DNA of 64,000 nucleotides from Sandarakinorhabdus sp. AAP62 (GCF_000331225.1 NZ_ANFY01000011.1:124001-188000); one strand, 5' to 3'. Shown: positions 1 through 8,987, counted from the first letter of the stretch. Notes: a model not told the origin generated them from the letters alone. A program made the numbers and translations.

Positions 1-660
1 AAACCAGGGCGGCGGCACGTGCGGATCATACCAAGGCGGCTGATCGGCGGTGGGAAAGGGGATCGGCTGGCCGGTGACATTGCGCAGGATGAACGGCAGC
101 GCCGGCGACGGGGTTGCCGTCGCGGCTGCCGGTGCCGGGCCGGAGGGCAGGCCATTCTGCCAGCCCCGGACCCGTCCGGGATCGGCGGCCAGCGGCAAGC
201 CGGCCAGGCGCGGGCTGGTGAAAGCCCGCTTGGGCCAGGCGCTGGCGCCGCTGTCGTTCAAGACGGCTGCGCTGCGGCTCGCCGCATCGCCGGCAACAGC
301 GCTGGTTTCGGGCGCCGGTTCTGACAATGCGACAGGCGCGGCAGGGAGCGGACTGGCCGGCGGGGCAAGTTCGGCCGGCAGATTGGCCAGTTCCGGCACC
401 AGCACCAGCGCCCAGGCCTGCGTGATGGCGGCGGGCTCCGCTGATTCCAGTGCCTCGGGCGCGGTTTCCAGCGGGTCGGCCGCAACCGGCGGCTGCGGCC
501 CCTGTGCCGCCAGCAGACCGGCAAAGACCGGCTGCAGTGCGCCTTCATCCGGCGGCACAACTGGTGGCAAAAGCCAGTCGGCCGGCATCAGGACCGGCAG
601 GGCAACCGGCGCGGCCAGATCAAACGGCAGCGCGGTTTGCGGGCTGGGCAGGTTCAACAT
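1..660 (-). CDS. Flagellar hook-length control protein FliK-like (C-terminus outside window)
   Basis: The frame is open from the ATG at 660 to the window edge, giving at least 220 residues without the C-terminus. The visible part is very rich in Pro and Ala and low in predicted structure, as in the N-terminal half of FliK, which measures hook length and switches export specificity. No conserved motif is visible because the FliK C-terminal domain would lie beyond the edge. The call rests mainly on position: it is the last visible gene of the operon and its start overlaps the end of fliJ by 7 bases. An uncharacterised flagellar protein is the alternative. Confidence 0.6.
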   Translation of the reverse strand, partial: MLNLPSPQTALPFDLAAPVALPVLMPADWLLPPVVPPDEGALQPVFAGLLAAQGPQPPVAADPLETAPEALESAEPAAITQAWALVLVPELANLPAELAPPASPLPAAPVALSEPAPETSAVAGDAASRSAAVLNDSGASAWPKRAFTSPRLAGLPLAADPGRVRGWQNGLPSGPAPAAATATPSPALPFILRNVTGQPIPFPTADQPPWYDPHVPPPWF

Positions 661-992
661 GCATCCTCCTGTTCGGCACGGCGGGTCAGCGCGGCATCCA
701 CGGCAGCGCGGGCGGCGGCCAGCTTGCGGCTGGCTTCATCGCGGCTGCTGGCCGAACGGTCGCGGCGCAGGGCGATTTCCACGGCAATATCCTGCACCTG
801 GGCATCGATGCGGGCGCGGGCCGAGCGCACCGCGGCGCTCGCCACGCCCTCAGCCTGTCCGCCAACCAGCGCCCGCACCCGTTCCAGCAGCGCCGCATCG
901 GCGGCTGCCTGGCCTTGTGCACGCGCCAGATCGGCCAGCGCCAACCGCTCGCGGATGCGGCGCACGCGGATCAGGCGGTCGAGCGCCCTCAT
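654..992 (-). CDS. fliJ: Flagellar export chaperone FliJ-like
   Basis: A 112-residue protein that is almost entirely charged alpha-helix (Arg/Ala/Glu-rich heptads), predicted to form an antiparallel coiled coil. FliJ is the central stalk-like protein that links the FliI ATPase ring to the FlhA export gate and recycles export chaperones. FliJ homologues are poorly conserved and usually 110-150 residues, so length, composition and position carry the call. Its ATG overlaps the fliI stop by 4 bases, and its end overlaps the start of the FliK-like gene. It acts on the cytoplasmic face of the flagellar export apparatus. Confidence 0.75.
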   Translation of the reverse strand: MRALDRLIRVRRIRERLALADLARAQGQAAADAALLERVRALVGGQAEGVASAAVRSARARIDAQVQDIAVEIALRRDRSASSRDEASRKLAAARAAVDAALTRRAEQEDAC

Positions 993-2329
993 GCTGCAGA
1001 CCCCAGCCCTGAGTCATCTGCCACGATCTGCGCCAGGGTGGCGATACTGTCAGCCCAATCGGCCTGGATTGCACGATCCTGCGCCATGAAGGCCGCCAGC
1101 ACCGGCTGCAGCGCCAGGGCCAGATCCAGTTCCGCATCCTGGCCGGGGGCATAGGCACCCATCAGCACCAGATCGCGATTTTCCTCGATCAGCGCCACCA
1201 TGCGGCGGAAGCGCTGGGCGGCGCGCACATGATCTTCGCTGGCAATGTCGATCATCACCCGGCTGGCACTGCTGACCAGATCGATGGCCGGAAACTGGCC
1301 GCGCCCGGCGAGGCGCCGCGAAAGCAGCACGTGGCCATCCATCACGCCGCGCGCCGCATCCACCACCGGGTCGCTGCGATCGTCATTCTCGGCCAGCACC
1401 GTGGCGACCAGGGTGATGCTGCCGCCGCTGCGGCGATCCCCGCCGGCGCGCTCGGCCAGATCGGCCACTAGTTGCAGCGCCGAGGGCGGAAAGCCGCGTG
1501 CGCCCGTGGGTTCGCCGCGCGCCATCGCCACTTCGCGGGCGCCGTGCACCACCCGGCTCAGGCTGTCGAGAATGAGCAGCACCTGCCGGCCCTGGCTGCG
1601 GAACCATTCGGCAATGGCAAAGGCGCGTTGCGCGCCGCGCACCCGGCACAGCATCGCGTCCGACGCTGGCACTGCGATGGTGACGGTGCGCGCCCGCGCC
1701 GGGCCTGCCAGTTCGGTATCGATGAAATCGCTGATTTCGCGGCTGCGTTCGCCGATCAGCGCCATCACCACCACATCGGCCTGCGCCCAGCGGGTGATCT
1801 GGCCGAGCAGCACCGATTTGCCCACGCCTGTGCCCGCCATGATGCCGATGCGCTGGCCAATGCCAAAGCTGAGCAGCGCGTCGATCGCCCGCACCCCGGT
1901 CGCCAGCGGCTGCGTCACCCGCGCCCGCGCCTGCGGCAGCAAGGGCGGCGGCGATGGCGACACGGCAGCGCTGGCCTCGATCGGGCCCAGCCCATCGAGC
2001 GGCCGGCCAAGGCCGTCGATGACCCGGCCCAGCAGGGCTTCACCCACCGCCACGCCGTTGCCGCCCACGTCTGCCAGCACCAGTGCCCCCGGAGCGATTC
2101 CCGGCAGCGGGCTGAGGCCCATGAGCAGGGCGCGGCCATCCCGGAAGCCGATGATCTCACCGCTCAGTCCGGCCGGGCCCAGCGTGACGCGGTGGCCGAT
2201 GCCGGCGCGCACGCCGACTGCTTCCAATATATTGCCGTCAGCCGCCACCACGCAGCCGCCGCGCCGGATCGGCAGCGCCGGCACGGCCATGGCGGCGAGC
2301 TGGCGGGCAAGGCTGGCGGTCACGCTCAT
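989..2329 (-). CDS. fliI: Flagellum-specific export ATPase FliI
   Basis: A 446-residue F1-beta-like ATPase of normal FliI length that energises unfolding and export of flagellar substrates. It has an N-terminal beta-barrel region, then the Walker A loop GTGVGKS at about residue 165, the ATPase core segment with ALIGERSREI, and the Walker B strand VLLILDSLSR. The sequence FPPSALQLVADLAERAGG matches the family's substrate-specificity region. It overlaps fliH upstream and fliJ downstream by 4 bases each, so it is translated as part of the polycistronic fli operon. Confidence 0.95.
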   Translation of the reverse strand: MSVTASLARQLAAMAVPALPIRRGGCVVAADGNILEAVGVRAGIGHRVTLGPAGLSGEIIGFRDGRALLMGLSPLPGIAPGALVLADVGGNGVAVGEALLGRVIDGLGRPLDGLGPIEASAAVSPSPPPLLPQARARVTQPLATGVRAIDALLSFGIGQRIGIMAGTGVGKSVLLGQITRWAQADVVVMALIGERSREISDFIDTELAGPARARTVTIAVPASDAMLCRVRGAQRAFAIAEWFRSQGRQVLLILDSLSRVVHGAREVAMARGEPTGARGFPPSALQLVADLAERAGGDRRSGGSITLVATVLAENDDRSDPVVDAARGVMDGHVLLSRRLAGRGQFPAIDLVSSASRVMIDIASEDHVRAAQRFRRMVALIEENRDLVLMGAYAPGQDAELDLALALQPVLAAFMAQDRAIQADWADSIATLAQIVADDSGLGSAA

Positions 2330-2943
2330 GCCAGCGCCTTCACGATGCGGGCAAGCCGTTCCTCGATCCCGGCTTCGATGCGATAGTCGGGCGCGGCCAG
2401 CACGACATGCGCGGGCGGCAGGGTGGCATCGGGTGCGGTGGCAAGGCCCGGCGGCAGCTCGGGGCCGAGCAGCGCCAGCGTTTCGGGGTTGGCCATCAGG
2501 GTGGGCAGCGCGCCTTCACCAACTTCGGCCAGCGCCGCCTCCACCAGCGGGGCGAGCACGCGGCGGCCGCCGGTCAGTTCCGCCATCAGCACGGTGCGCG
2601 CCACGGCTTCCACCAGGGTGACCAGCATCGGCCGCAGGGCAGCTTCATCGATCGCGGTGGCCGCGCGGGCGGCTGCGGCGGCATTGGCCAGGGCCGCCCG
2701 CAGCGGCGCCAGTTCGGCATCGGCCGCCGCCCGGCCGGCCGCTTCGCCATCGGCGAGGCCCTGCGCGCGGCCTTCGGTGCGGGCCTCGGCCAGCAGCACC
2801 GCCACGTCCATTTCCGTGCGCGGAGGCGGCGCCTGCGTTGGCATCAGACTGCTGAGCAGGCGAGCCAGCCCCGGTGCGCCTTCACGCATTTCGGGCGAAA
2901 CGCCGGCCAGCAGCGCCGCCAGGCGGGGATCATGGGCGGTCAC
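2326..2943 (-). CDS. fliH: Flagellar assembly protein FliH-like
   Basis: The predicted product has 205 residues, Ala/Glu-rich and helical, of FliH/YscL type. FliH binds and restrains the FliI ATPase and docks it at the C-ring. The start chosen is the GTG at 2943. It overlaps the fliG stop in a GTGA tetranucleotide and has a good Shine-Dalgarno sequence (GGAGG, about 9 bases upstream). The upstream in-frame ATG at 3012 would force a 70-base overlap with fliG and has no such site. Sequence conservation is low, so assignment leans on gene order (fliG-fliH-fliI). Confidence 0.8.
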   Translation of the reverse strand: MTAHDPRLAALLAGVSPEMREGAPGLARLLSSLMPTQAPPPRTEMDVAVLLAEARTEGRAQGLADGEAAGRAAADAELAPLRAALANAAAAARAATAIDEAALRPMLVTLVEAVARTVLMAELTGGRRVLAPLVEAALAEVGEGALPTLMANPETLALLGPELPPGLATAPDATLPPAHVVLAAPDYRIEAGIEERLARIVKALA

Positions 2944-3956
2944 AACATCGCCTCCGTGGATGTGGGCAGGGTCAGGGCGCCGCTGTCCCCCAGGCGGCGT
3001 ACGGTACGGCACAATTCGCGCTGGGCGGCTTCCACCTCGGAGCGCTTCATCGGCCCGCGTTCGGCCAGTTCGTCCTGCAATTGCGACGCGGCACGCTTCG
3101 ACATGGCGCCAAAGATGAACGCCTTCAGCGGGCCATCGGCGCCCTTCATGGCAATCGCCAGCTGGCCCGGATCAACCTCGCGCAGCACAAGCTGCATGTC
3201 TTTCTGGGACAGGCCGATGAGATCGGCAAAGATGAACTGCTGGGCCTCCAGCTCGGCAGCCAGTTCGGCATTCAGCGCCATCAGCGTTTCCAGCAAGGCG
3301 CCGCGCCCGCGCGCCTTCTTGATGACCGCAGCGGTGAAATCGGTGCCGGCGAGCTGGGTATGATCGCGCCTGGTGCCGATGCCGCGCAGCTTGGTTTCGA
3401 TATCGGCTTCCAGCGCGGCCAGATCGTGAATGTTGACCGGGGTCAGCGTCGCCAGCCGGGCGGCCACATCGGGCTGCAGCGTTTCGGGCAGGGCATCGAG
3501 CGTCTGCGCGGCACGGGCTTCGGGCAGGTGCGCCAGGATCACGGCGATGGCCTGCGGATGTTCATCGGCGATCAGCTTGGCCAGCGCCGGCCCATCGACC
3601 CAATCGAGCACGGCAAAGCGCCGGCCGGCTGCGGGCGGGCCGATCTTTTCGATCATCGTCTCGGCGCGCGGCGTGCCCAGCGCCATGCCCAGCCGTTGCC
3701 GCAGCTGCCGGCCCTGGCTGTCGAGCGCCGCCACCTGCGCGGTGCGGGCCAGAAATTCGTCCAGCACATGATCGATGGCCAGCGGATCGATTTCGGCCAC
3801 CGTCAGCATGGCTTCGCCCACCTGCTGCACTTCGGCCGGGCTCATGCCGGACAGCATCTCGGCAGCCTGCGCCTCTTCCAGCACCAGCAGCAGGATGGCG
3901 CATTTCTGCGCGCCGGTTAAGGACGCGGCAGGGCTGGCGAGGTCGATGGTGCTCAT
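2940..3956 (-). CDS. fliG: Flagellar motor switch protein FliG
   Basis: A 338-residue FliG, the C-ring rotor protein that touches the stator and sets rotation direction. The middle domain carries the EHPQ motif (EHPQAIAVILAHLP, near residue 135). The C-terminal torque helix region contains DLIGLSQKDMQLVLREVD and the conserved GPMKRSEVEAAQRE segment. The N-terminal domain, which binds FliF, begins just after LTGAQKCAILLL. Its ATG overlaps the fliF stop by 4 bases. Length and all three domains are normal. Confidence 0.96.
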   Translation of the reverse strand: MSTIDLASPAASLTGAQKCAILLLVLEEAQAAEMLSGMSPAEVQQVGEAMLTVAEIDPLAIDHVLDEFLARTAQVAALDSQGRQLRQRLGMALGTPRAETMIEKIGPPAAGRRFAVLDWVDGPALAKLIADEHPQAIAVILAHLPEARAAQTLDALPETLQPDVAARLATLTPVNIHDLAALEADIETKLRGIGTRRDHTQLAGTDFTAAVIKKARGRGALLETLMALNAELAAELEAQQFIFADLIGLSQKDMQLVLREVDPGQLAIAMKGADGPLKAFIFGAMSKRAASQLQDELAERGPMKRSEVEAAQRELCRTVRRLGDSGALTLPTSTEAML

Positions 3957-5683
3957 GCCTCCGCCTCCTCGTCCGGCGGCGGCGCGGCGGCGGAGGCCGG
4001 CGCAGTCGGCGCAGTGAGATCGGCAAGCAGCATCTGCCGCGCCACTGCCATCGCGCGGTCGCGATCGCCGGTCACCAGCGTGCGCGCGATGTCGAGCTTG
4101 CCGCTGTAATCGCGCGCGGCGGCCGGGCGCAGGAGTTCACCGCCGTCGATCATGGCTTCCACGGCGGCCTTGTCGGCGGTGCCTTCGGCAAACAGGCTGG
4201 GCGCGCTGGGCGTGCCACCCCGGGACAGGGCGGCGGAGGCGGCTTCGGCCGTGGCTGTGGCGGCAGCGGCCAGTACGGTGCGGCGGCGCCACAGGAAGAA
4301 GCCTGCGCCCAGCCCCAGGATCAGCACGCCGGCCGCAGCGACGATGTAGAGGCCATAATCCTTGACGACAGGCGTTTCATACCAGGCCGCCGGCGCATCG
4401 GTTTCGCTGGCAAAGCTGCGGGTCTGCACCTCCACCAGGTCGCCGCGCGCCGCGTCAAAGCCCATGGCGCCGCGCACCAGCCGCTGGATATTGGCCAGTT
4501 CCTTCGCTCCGTCCTTCCCCAACGCCGCCGCGTCCAGCACGACTGCGACCGACAGGCGCTTCAGGCGCGGCGCACCGGCCCGGGTGACGGAGACATCCTT
4601 GCCGATCTCGTAATTGCGCGCCGCGGTTTCCGCGGTGACAGTGCCGCCCGCCGCGGCCGGCGCAGGGGCGGCCGGCGGATTGCCGGTCACCTGCGCCGCC
4701 TGCGGCACGGTGTTGGTCAGCGCGCCGGGGATGCCAGCAGCAGCGGGCGGCGTGCCATCCATGTTGCGGCTGGTCTGCTCGCTGCGCACGGTGCCGGCCG
4801 GCTGGAAGCGCTCGCTGGCGGCTTCATTCTCGCTGAAATCAACGTCGGCAGCGACTTCGGCGGTGAAGCGGCCGGGGCCGAGCATTGGGGTGAGCAATTT
4901 CACCAGCCGTTCGCGCACCAGGCCTTCCAGCCGCTGCTGATAGGCCAGATGCTGGGCATCGCCCGACACCCCGGCCGAAAGCAGCGCGCCGGATTGATCG
5001 ACCACGCTCACCCGGTCGCTGGCGAGGCCGGGCACCGATGTGGCCACCAGCCAGATCACGGCGCGCACCTGCGCTTCGGCCAGGCTGCGGCCCGGTGCCA
5101 GGGTAACGAACACGCTGGCCGACGGCGCGGCGCGATCACGGATGAACACCGAAGGCTCCGGCGTCGCCACATGCACGCGGGCAGACTTCACGCCATCGAT
5201 GGCCTCCACACTGGCGGCCAGTTCGCGCTCCAGCGCCTGCTTCAGCCGGGCAGCCTCCACCGAACGCGAGGCGCCCAGCGGCATGTCGGCCAGCGCCTGT
5301 CCGGCGGCGGCACTGGCTTTCGGCAGGCCCTGGCCGGCGAGCAGGATGCGGGCGCGGGCGGCGTCGCCAGCGGGCACTTCCACGGTGCCGCTGTCCTGAT
5401 TGATGCGATATTCGAAATTGGCGGCGGCCAGCGCGTCACTCACGGCGGCAGCATCGGCTTCGGCAAGGCCGGGATAGAGCGGCCGCCAATTGGGCTGGCG
5501 CAGCGTGAACCAGGCCAGTGCGGCCACCGCCAGCAGCGCAATCACCAGCAGCGCCGGGCGCGCCTGCTGAACGGCCGGGCTGGCCCACAGGCTGCGGGCG
5601 CGGCCGGCGATGGGCGCCAGCGCGGGCGGCACGGCCAGGCCCGATGGCGGCGGATCAGCGGGAATGGCAGCGGCCTCGCTCAT
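3953..5683 (-). CDS. fliF: Flagellar MS-ring protein FliF
   Basis: A 576-residue MS-ring subunit embedded in the inner membrane, the platform on which the rotor and export gate assemble. A first membrane segment lies at about residues 44-62 (LLVIALLAVAALAWF), followed by the YscJ-like ring-building domains with the conserved RVHVATPEPSVF and ASVFVTLAPG stretches. A second membrane segment lies near residue 455 (GLYIVAAAGVLILGLG). The C-terminal tail ends in the acidic FliG-binding stretch (PPDEEAEA). It starts 4 bases after fliE and overlaps fliG. Confidence 0.96.
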   Translation of the reverse strand: MSEAAAIPADPPPSGLAVPPALAPIAGRARSLWASPAVQQARPALLVIALLAVAALAWFTLRQPNWRPLYPGLAEADAAAVSDALAAANFEYRINQDSGTVEVPAGDAARARILLAGQGLPKASAAAGQALADMPLGASRSVEAARLKQALERELAASVEAIDGVKSARVHVATPEPSVFIRDRAAPSASVFVTLAPGRSLAEAQVRAVIWLVATSVPGLASDRVSVVDQSGALLSAGVSGDAQHLAYQQRLEGLVRERLVKLLTPMLGPGRFTAEVAADVDFSENEAASERFQPAGTVRSEQTSRNMDGTPPAAAGIPGALTNTVPQAAQVTGNPPAAPAPAAAGGTVTAETAARNYEIGKDVSVTRAGAPRLKRLSVAVVLDAAALGKDGAKELANIQRLVRGAMGFDAARGDLVEVQTRSFASETDAPAAWYETPVVKDYGLYIVAAAGVLILGLGAGFFLWRRRTVLAAAATATAEAASAALSRGGTPSAPSLFAEGTADKAAVEAMIDGGELLRPAAARDYSGKLDIARTLVTGDRDRAMAVARQMLLADLTAPTAPASAAAPPPDEEAEA

Positions 5684-5687
5684 CAGC

Positions 5688-6053
5688 TCACAGCGGCATG
5701 TTCATCACGTCCTTGTAGGCACCGACGAGGCGGTTGCGGGCCTGCAAGGTGGCTTCAAAGGCGATGGCGGCTTTCTGGCGGGCGATCATCACGCTGGCGA
5801 GATCGTGGGTCTGCCCGGTTTCATAGCTGTTGGTGGCAGCGCTGGCCTGATCCTGGATGCTGGAAACGCTGCGCAGCGCCTCGTTCAGCGCCGTGCCGAA
5901 CTGCGGCTGTTCCGGCGCAGCCGGCGCGCCGATGCCCCGAAGACCCTGATGCAGGCCCTGCGATTGGCCAAAACCCTGCAGTCCTTCGTTGCGCGCCAAT
6001 ATCTGCTGGCGCAGCTTCAGGATCGCCGAGGTATCAACCGCAGGCAGCATCAT
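5688..6053 (-). CDS. fliE: Flagellar hook-basal body complex protein FliE
   Basis: A 121-residue FliE, the adaptor between the MS ring and the periplasmic rod and one of the first exported substrates. The C-terminal half has the family signature pattern (a helix with DLASVMIARQKAAIAFEATL, then RNRLVGAYKDVMNMPL), including the conserved ending with VMNM. It overlaps the upstream sigma-54 activator gene by 4 bases and lies 4 bases ahead of fliF, so it is co-translated with both. Length is slightly above the usual 100-110 because of an extended N-terminus. Confidence 0.92.
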   Translation of the reverse strand: MMLPAVDTSAILKLRQQILARNEGLQGFGQSQGLHQGLRGIGAPAAPEQPQFGTALNEALRSVSSIQDQASAATNSYETGQTHDLASVMIARQKAAIAFEATLQARNRLVGAYKDVMNMPL

Positions 6054-7243
6054 TGCACCATGTTGGCTTCAGGCCGGCTGCCCCGCTGCGCAGCCAGCTT
6101 GTAACGCAGCGTACGTTCCGAAATGCCGAGCCGGCGGGCCGCGTCGCGGCGACTGGGGCTGGTGGCGAGCGCGCGGGCGATGCTTTCCTGTTCGGCCAGC
6201 CGCATCTGGCCGGGGAGCGGCAGACCAATGCTGGAGGGCGGCGGCGGGGTGCGCGTGTCGATCAGCAGGTGGCGGGCGCTGATATCGGGCCCGTCGCACA
6301 GCACCAGCGCGCGATCGAGCACATTGCCCAGCTCACGCACATTGCCGGGCCAGCCGTGCGCCAGCAGCCGGGCGCGGGCACAGGGCTTGAGCCACGGGAT
6401 CAGGCCGTCACCGCCCGCGCGGCCCAGCAGCCAATGGGCGGCGATGGCCAGGATATCAGCCGGGCGTGTCGCCAGCGGTGTGGTGCGCAGCGGAAACACG
6501 GCCAGCCGCCAGTAAAGATCAGCCCGGAAGCGGCCGGCAGCGACATCGGCAGCCAGATCGCGATTGCCCGCCGCGATGATGCGCACATCCACCGCCACCG
6601 GCCGGGTCGCACCCACGGCCAGCACTTCGCGTTCCTGCAAGACGCGCAGCAGCTTGGCCTGCGCAGCCAGCGGCAACTCGGCGACTTCATCAAGGAACAG
6701 GGTGCCGCCATCGGCGCTGCGGATCAGGCCTGGCGACGCCCCGACAGCACCGGTAAAGGCGCCGCGCTCGTGCCCGAACAGCGTGGCTTCCACCATCTGT
6801 TCGGCGAGCGCGGCGCAGTTCACCGCGACGAGGGGGAAATCGCGGCGGGGGGAAGAATGATGCACAAGCCGGGCCAGCCCCTCCTTGCCGGTACCGGTGG
6901 GGCCTTCGATCAGCACGCTGGTCGGGCTGGCACCAACCCGGGCGGCCAACGCCAGCAGATCGCGCGACGCCGGGTCGGCCGCCGCCGGATGCTGCGGGGC
7001 ATCAAAGGCCGCCGCCAGCGCCAGCGCCCATTCGGCATCGCCCGGGGCCACGGCAATGTGCAGCGTGTCGCCATCCAGCCGGGCGCTGCCGGCGCTGGCT
7101 TCGGTCAGCACCAGGCGGCGTGATTTAACCCCGGCACCGGGAAGCCGTTGCTGGCCAATGACAAGTTCAAGATCGGTGCGGTCCCATTCGGCAAGACCGG
7201 GGATCCAGGGCAAGGGCGACGGGACTGGGACAGGCGTGCTCAT
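6050..7243 (-). CDS. flbD: Sigma-54-dependent flagellar transcriptional activator (FlbD/FleQ-like)
   Basis: A bacterial enhancer-binding protein of about 397 residues. The AAA+ core has Walker A GPTGTGKE (about residue 114), the sigma-54 contact loop GAFTGA (about residue 161), Walker B GGTLFLDEV and the arginine-finger region. The C-terminus is a Fis-type helix-turn-helix (RRDAARRLGISERTLRYKL). The roughly 110-residue N-terminus lacks an obvious receiver phospho-acceptor, as in FlbD/FleQ-type flagellar activators. I chose the ATG at 7243. An upstream in-frame ATG (7279) would place codons across a perfect sigma-54 promoter whose predicted +1 is one base before 7243. It heads the fli operon and probably activates it, itself included. 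Confidence 0.85.
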   Translation of the reverse strand: MSTPVPVPSPLPWIPGLAEWDRTDLELVIGQQRLPGAGVKSRRLVLTEASAGSARLDGDTLHIAVAPGDAEWALALAAAFDAPQHPAAADPASRDLLALAARVGASPTSVLIEGPTGTGKEGLARLVHHSSPRRDFPLVAVNCAALAEQMVEATLFGHERGAFTGAVGASPGLIRSADGGTLFLDEVAELPLAAQAKLLRVLQEREVLAVGATRPVAVDVRIIAAGNRDLAADVAAGRFRADLYWRLAVFPLRTTPLATRPADILAIAAHWLLGRAGGDGLIPWLKPCARARLLAHGWPGNVRELGNVLDRALVLCDGPDISARHLLIDTRTPPPPSSIGLPLPGQMRLAEQESIARALATSPSRRDAARRLGISERTLRYKLAAQRGSRPEANMVQ

Positions 7244-7254
7244 GCCCATTCCAA

Positions 7255-7270
7255 AGCAAGGCGCGTGCCA
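7255..7270 (-). promoter_or_regulatory. Sigma-54 (-24/-12) promoter of the flbD-fliEFGHIJK operon
   Basis: On the minus strand the sequence reads TGGCACG-CGCC-TTGCT, an exact match to the sigma-54 consensus with GG and GC separated by 10 bases. Counting from the -12 C at 7256, transcription would begin at about 7244, one base before the ATG at 7243. The operon's own first gene encodes a sigma-54 activator, so autoregulation is expected. Confidence 0.8.
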
Positions 7271-7279
7271 ATTCGCCAT

Positions 7280-7409
7280 TATGAACGACTGTTCAGATGA
7301 CTTGTGGTTAATATTTCGTGACGCGTCAGAAAACCGACAGGCGAAGTGTCAGAAGGTCGACGCGGCGAGCGTCAGATTCTTGACGCTGTCAATTTCTTGA
7401 CGCTGCGGT
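7280..7409. promoter_or_regulatory. Upstream region of the fli operon with repeated GACGC/GTCAG words
   Basis: The 130 bases between the sigma-54 promoter and mnmA contain several copies of a short word: CTTGACGCTG occurs twice within 25 bases near 7378-7402, and GTCAG or GACGC recur at about 7322-7375. Such clustered repeats 50-150 bases upstream of a sigma-54 promoter are where an enhancer-binding protein would bind (inference). No gene fits here. Confidence 0.4.
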
Positions 7410-8609
7410 TCAGGCCGGAATCAACTGTGGATCGGCCGCAATCGTCTCCACCATGGTGCCGCCGGCCACCAGCCGATCGCCCACATAGGCGACCGCGGCC
7501 TGGCCCGGAGCCACGCCATATTGCGGCTCGGCAAAGCGCAGCCGGTCGCCCTCCAGCCAGGCGCTGGCCAGCGGTGCCATCGAGCGGACCTTGACCATCA
7601 GCGGGCCATCGACCGGGCCCAGATGATTGGCGCCCTCCAGCCGCACGGCGCTGACCGCCAGTGCCCGGCGCGGGCCGGCGATCACCCGGTTGCGGCCAGC
7701 ATCGATGCCGACGACATAGAGCGGCTCGGCCTGGCCGCCCAATTCCAGGCCGCGGCGCTGACCAACCGTGAAGCGATGGATGCCGTTGTGCCGGCCAAGC
7801 ACATGGCCGGCGGCGTCCACGATTTCGCCGGGCGCTGCCAGTTCGGGACGGATCTTCTCCACCACCGCGGCATAATCGCCGCCAGGCACGAAGCAGATAT
7901 CCTGGCTGTCGGGCTTGGCGGCGACGATCAGCCCAAAGGCTTCGGCCATTGCGCGGGTTTCGGCCTTGGCCAGGCCACCCAGCGGAAAGCGCAGATAATC
8001 CAGCTGGTTCTGGCTGGTGGTCCACAGGAAATAGCTCTGGTCCTTCGCGGGATCGGCGCCGCGATGCAGTTCGGCGCCAGCCGCGCCGCCCAGGCGCTGG
8101 ACATAATGGCCAGTCAGCAGCGCTTCTGCCCCCAGATCGCGGGCCAGGGCGATCAGATCGGTGAACTTCACCGTGCGGTTGCACTCCACGCACGGCACCG
8201 GGGTCAGGCCCTTGGCATAGGATTCGACGAAATTGTCGATCACCGCCTCGCGGAAGCGGCTTTCCATGTCGATGACATAATGGGCGATGCCCAGGCGTTC
8301 GGCGACGGCACGCGCATCGCGGATATCGGCGCCGGCACAGCAGGCGCCGGGCCGGCGCGCCGCGGCCCCCTGATCATAAAGCTGCAGGGTAATGCCCACC
8401 GCGGCGCAGCCGGCCGCCGCCGCCAGCGCCGCCACCACCGATGAATCAACCCCGCCCGACATGGCAACGGCCACGCGGCGGCCCGCCAGCGGCGCCAGCA
8501 CGGCGCGCGCACTGTCCGGCATGCGGGCCAGATCAAGGGGAAAGGCGGCAGCGTCCGTCACGGCTGCGGCAATGGGGATGCGACCGGTTGTCGTCAAGTG
8601 CCGGTGCAC
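7410..8609 (-). CDS. mnmA: tRNA 2-thiouridine(34) synthase MnmA
   Basis: A PP-loop ATPase that thiolates wobble U34 of tRNA-Lys, -Glu and -Gln. The ATP-binding motif SGGVDSS lies about 50 residues from the N-terminus. The nucleophile cysteine is in [10 protein letters not shown] and the second catalytic cysteine in [10 protein letters not shown]. The C-terminal beta-barrel is complete. The length of 399 from a GTG at 8609 is a little long. A GTG at 8561 (beginning just before FPLDL) or the ATG at 8522 are also possible, and none has a convincing ribosome-binding site. It is divergent from sciP. Confidence 0.93.
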   Translation of the reverse strand: MHRHLTTTGRIPIAAAVTDAAAFPLDLARMPDSARAVLAPLAGRRVAVAMSGGVDSSVVAALAAAAGCAAVGITLQLYDQGAAARRPGACCAGADIRDARAVAERLGIAHYVIDMESRFREAVIDNFVESYAKGLTPVPCVECNRTVKFTDLIALARDLGAEALLTGHYVQRLGGAAGAELHRGADPAKDQSYFLWTTSQNQLDYLRFPLGGLAKAETRAMAEAFGLIVAAKPDSQDICFVPGGDYAAVVEKIRPELAAPGEIVDAAGHVLGRHNGIHRFTVGQRRGLELGGQAEPLYVVGIDAGRNRVIAGPRRALAVSAVRLEGANHLGPVDGPLMVKVRSMAPLASAWLEGDRLRFAEPQYGVAPGQAAVAYVGDRLVAGGTMVETIAADPQLIPA

Positions 8610-8705
8610 GACCGGCTGCGGGTAAAGCCCGGCCGCCTGCCGCCGTCATGGTGAACATATCATCTCATTCAGCCGGCCCAAGCGGCCCGCAAGGAGGCAA
8701 GTCAA

Positions 8706-8987
8706 ATGTCGTTCATGTCTCCACCCCCGCCGGGATTTGGTAAAGATGTGTTGCCGCCGGATGACACTGTGCGTTGGGTGCCCAGCCGCAAGGCCGCCGT
8801 GCTCAATGCCATTCGCGAAGGCCGCATCAGCTTGGAAGACGCTTGCAAGCGTTGGCGCTTAAGCATTGAAGAGATTCAGCTTTGGCAGCGCGCCGTGGAC
8901 AAGGTGGGCACGCCGGGTCTGCGCGTGACCCGGGTCCAGATCTATCGTCCGCTGTTCGAATCGGATGAACAACTCCGTAAAAAATAG
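8706..8987 (+). CDS. sciP: CtrA inhibitor SciP (DUF1153 family)
   Basis: A 93-residue DUF1153 protein. The conserved core reads TVRWVPSRKAAVLNAIREG, followed by ISLEDACKRW, LSIEEIQLWQ and GLRVTRVQIYRP, a small helix-turn-helix-like fold. In Caulobacter SciP binds DNA-bound CtrA and blocks transcription of CtrA targets. A strong AAGGAGG lies 8 bases before the ATG at 8706, which favours it over the ATG at 8715. It is encoded 148 bases upstream of ctrA on the same strand, so inhibitor and target are neighbours here. The alpha-helical, DNA-binding role is inferred from the family. Confidence 0.9.
   Translation: MSFMSPPPPGFGKDVLPPDDTVRWVPSRKAAVLNAIREGRISLEDACKRWRLSIEEIQLWQRAVDKVGTPGLRVTRVQIYRPLFESDEQLRKK

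Noticed and set aside
4949-7123. A 724-codon open frame on the plus strand, antisense to fliF, fliE and the sigma-54 activator
   Set aside because: High GC makes stops rare in shadow frames. The product is low-complexity and unlike any family, while the minus-strand genes are unmistakable.
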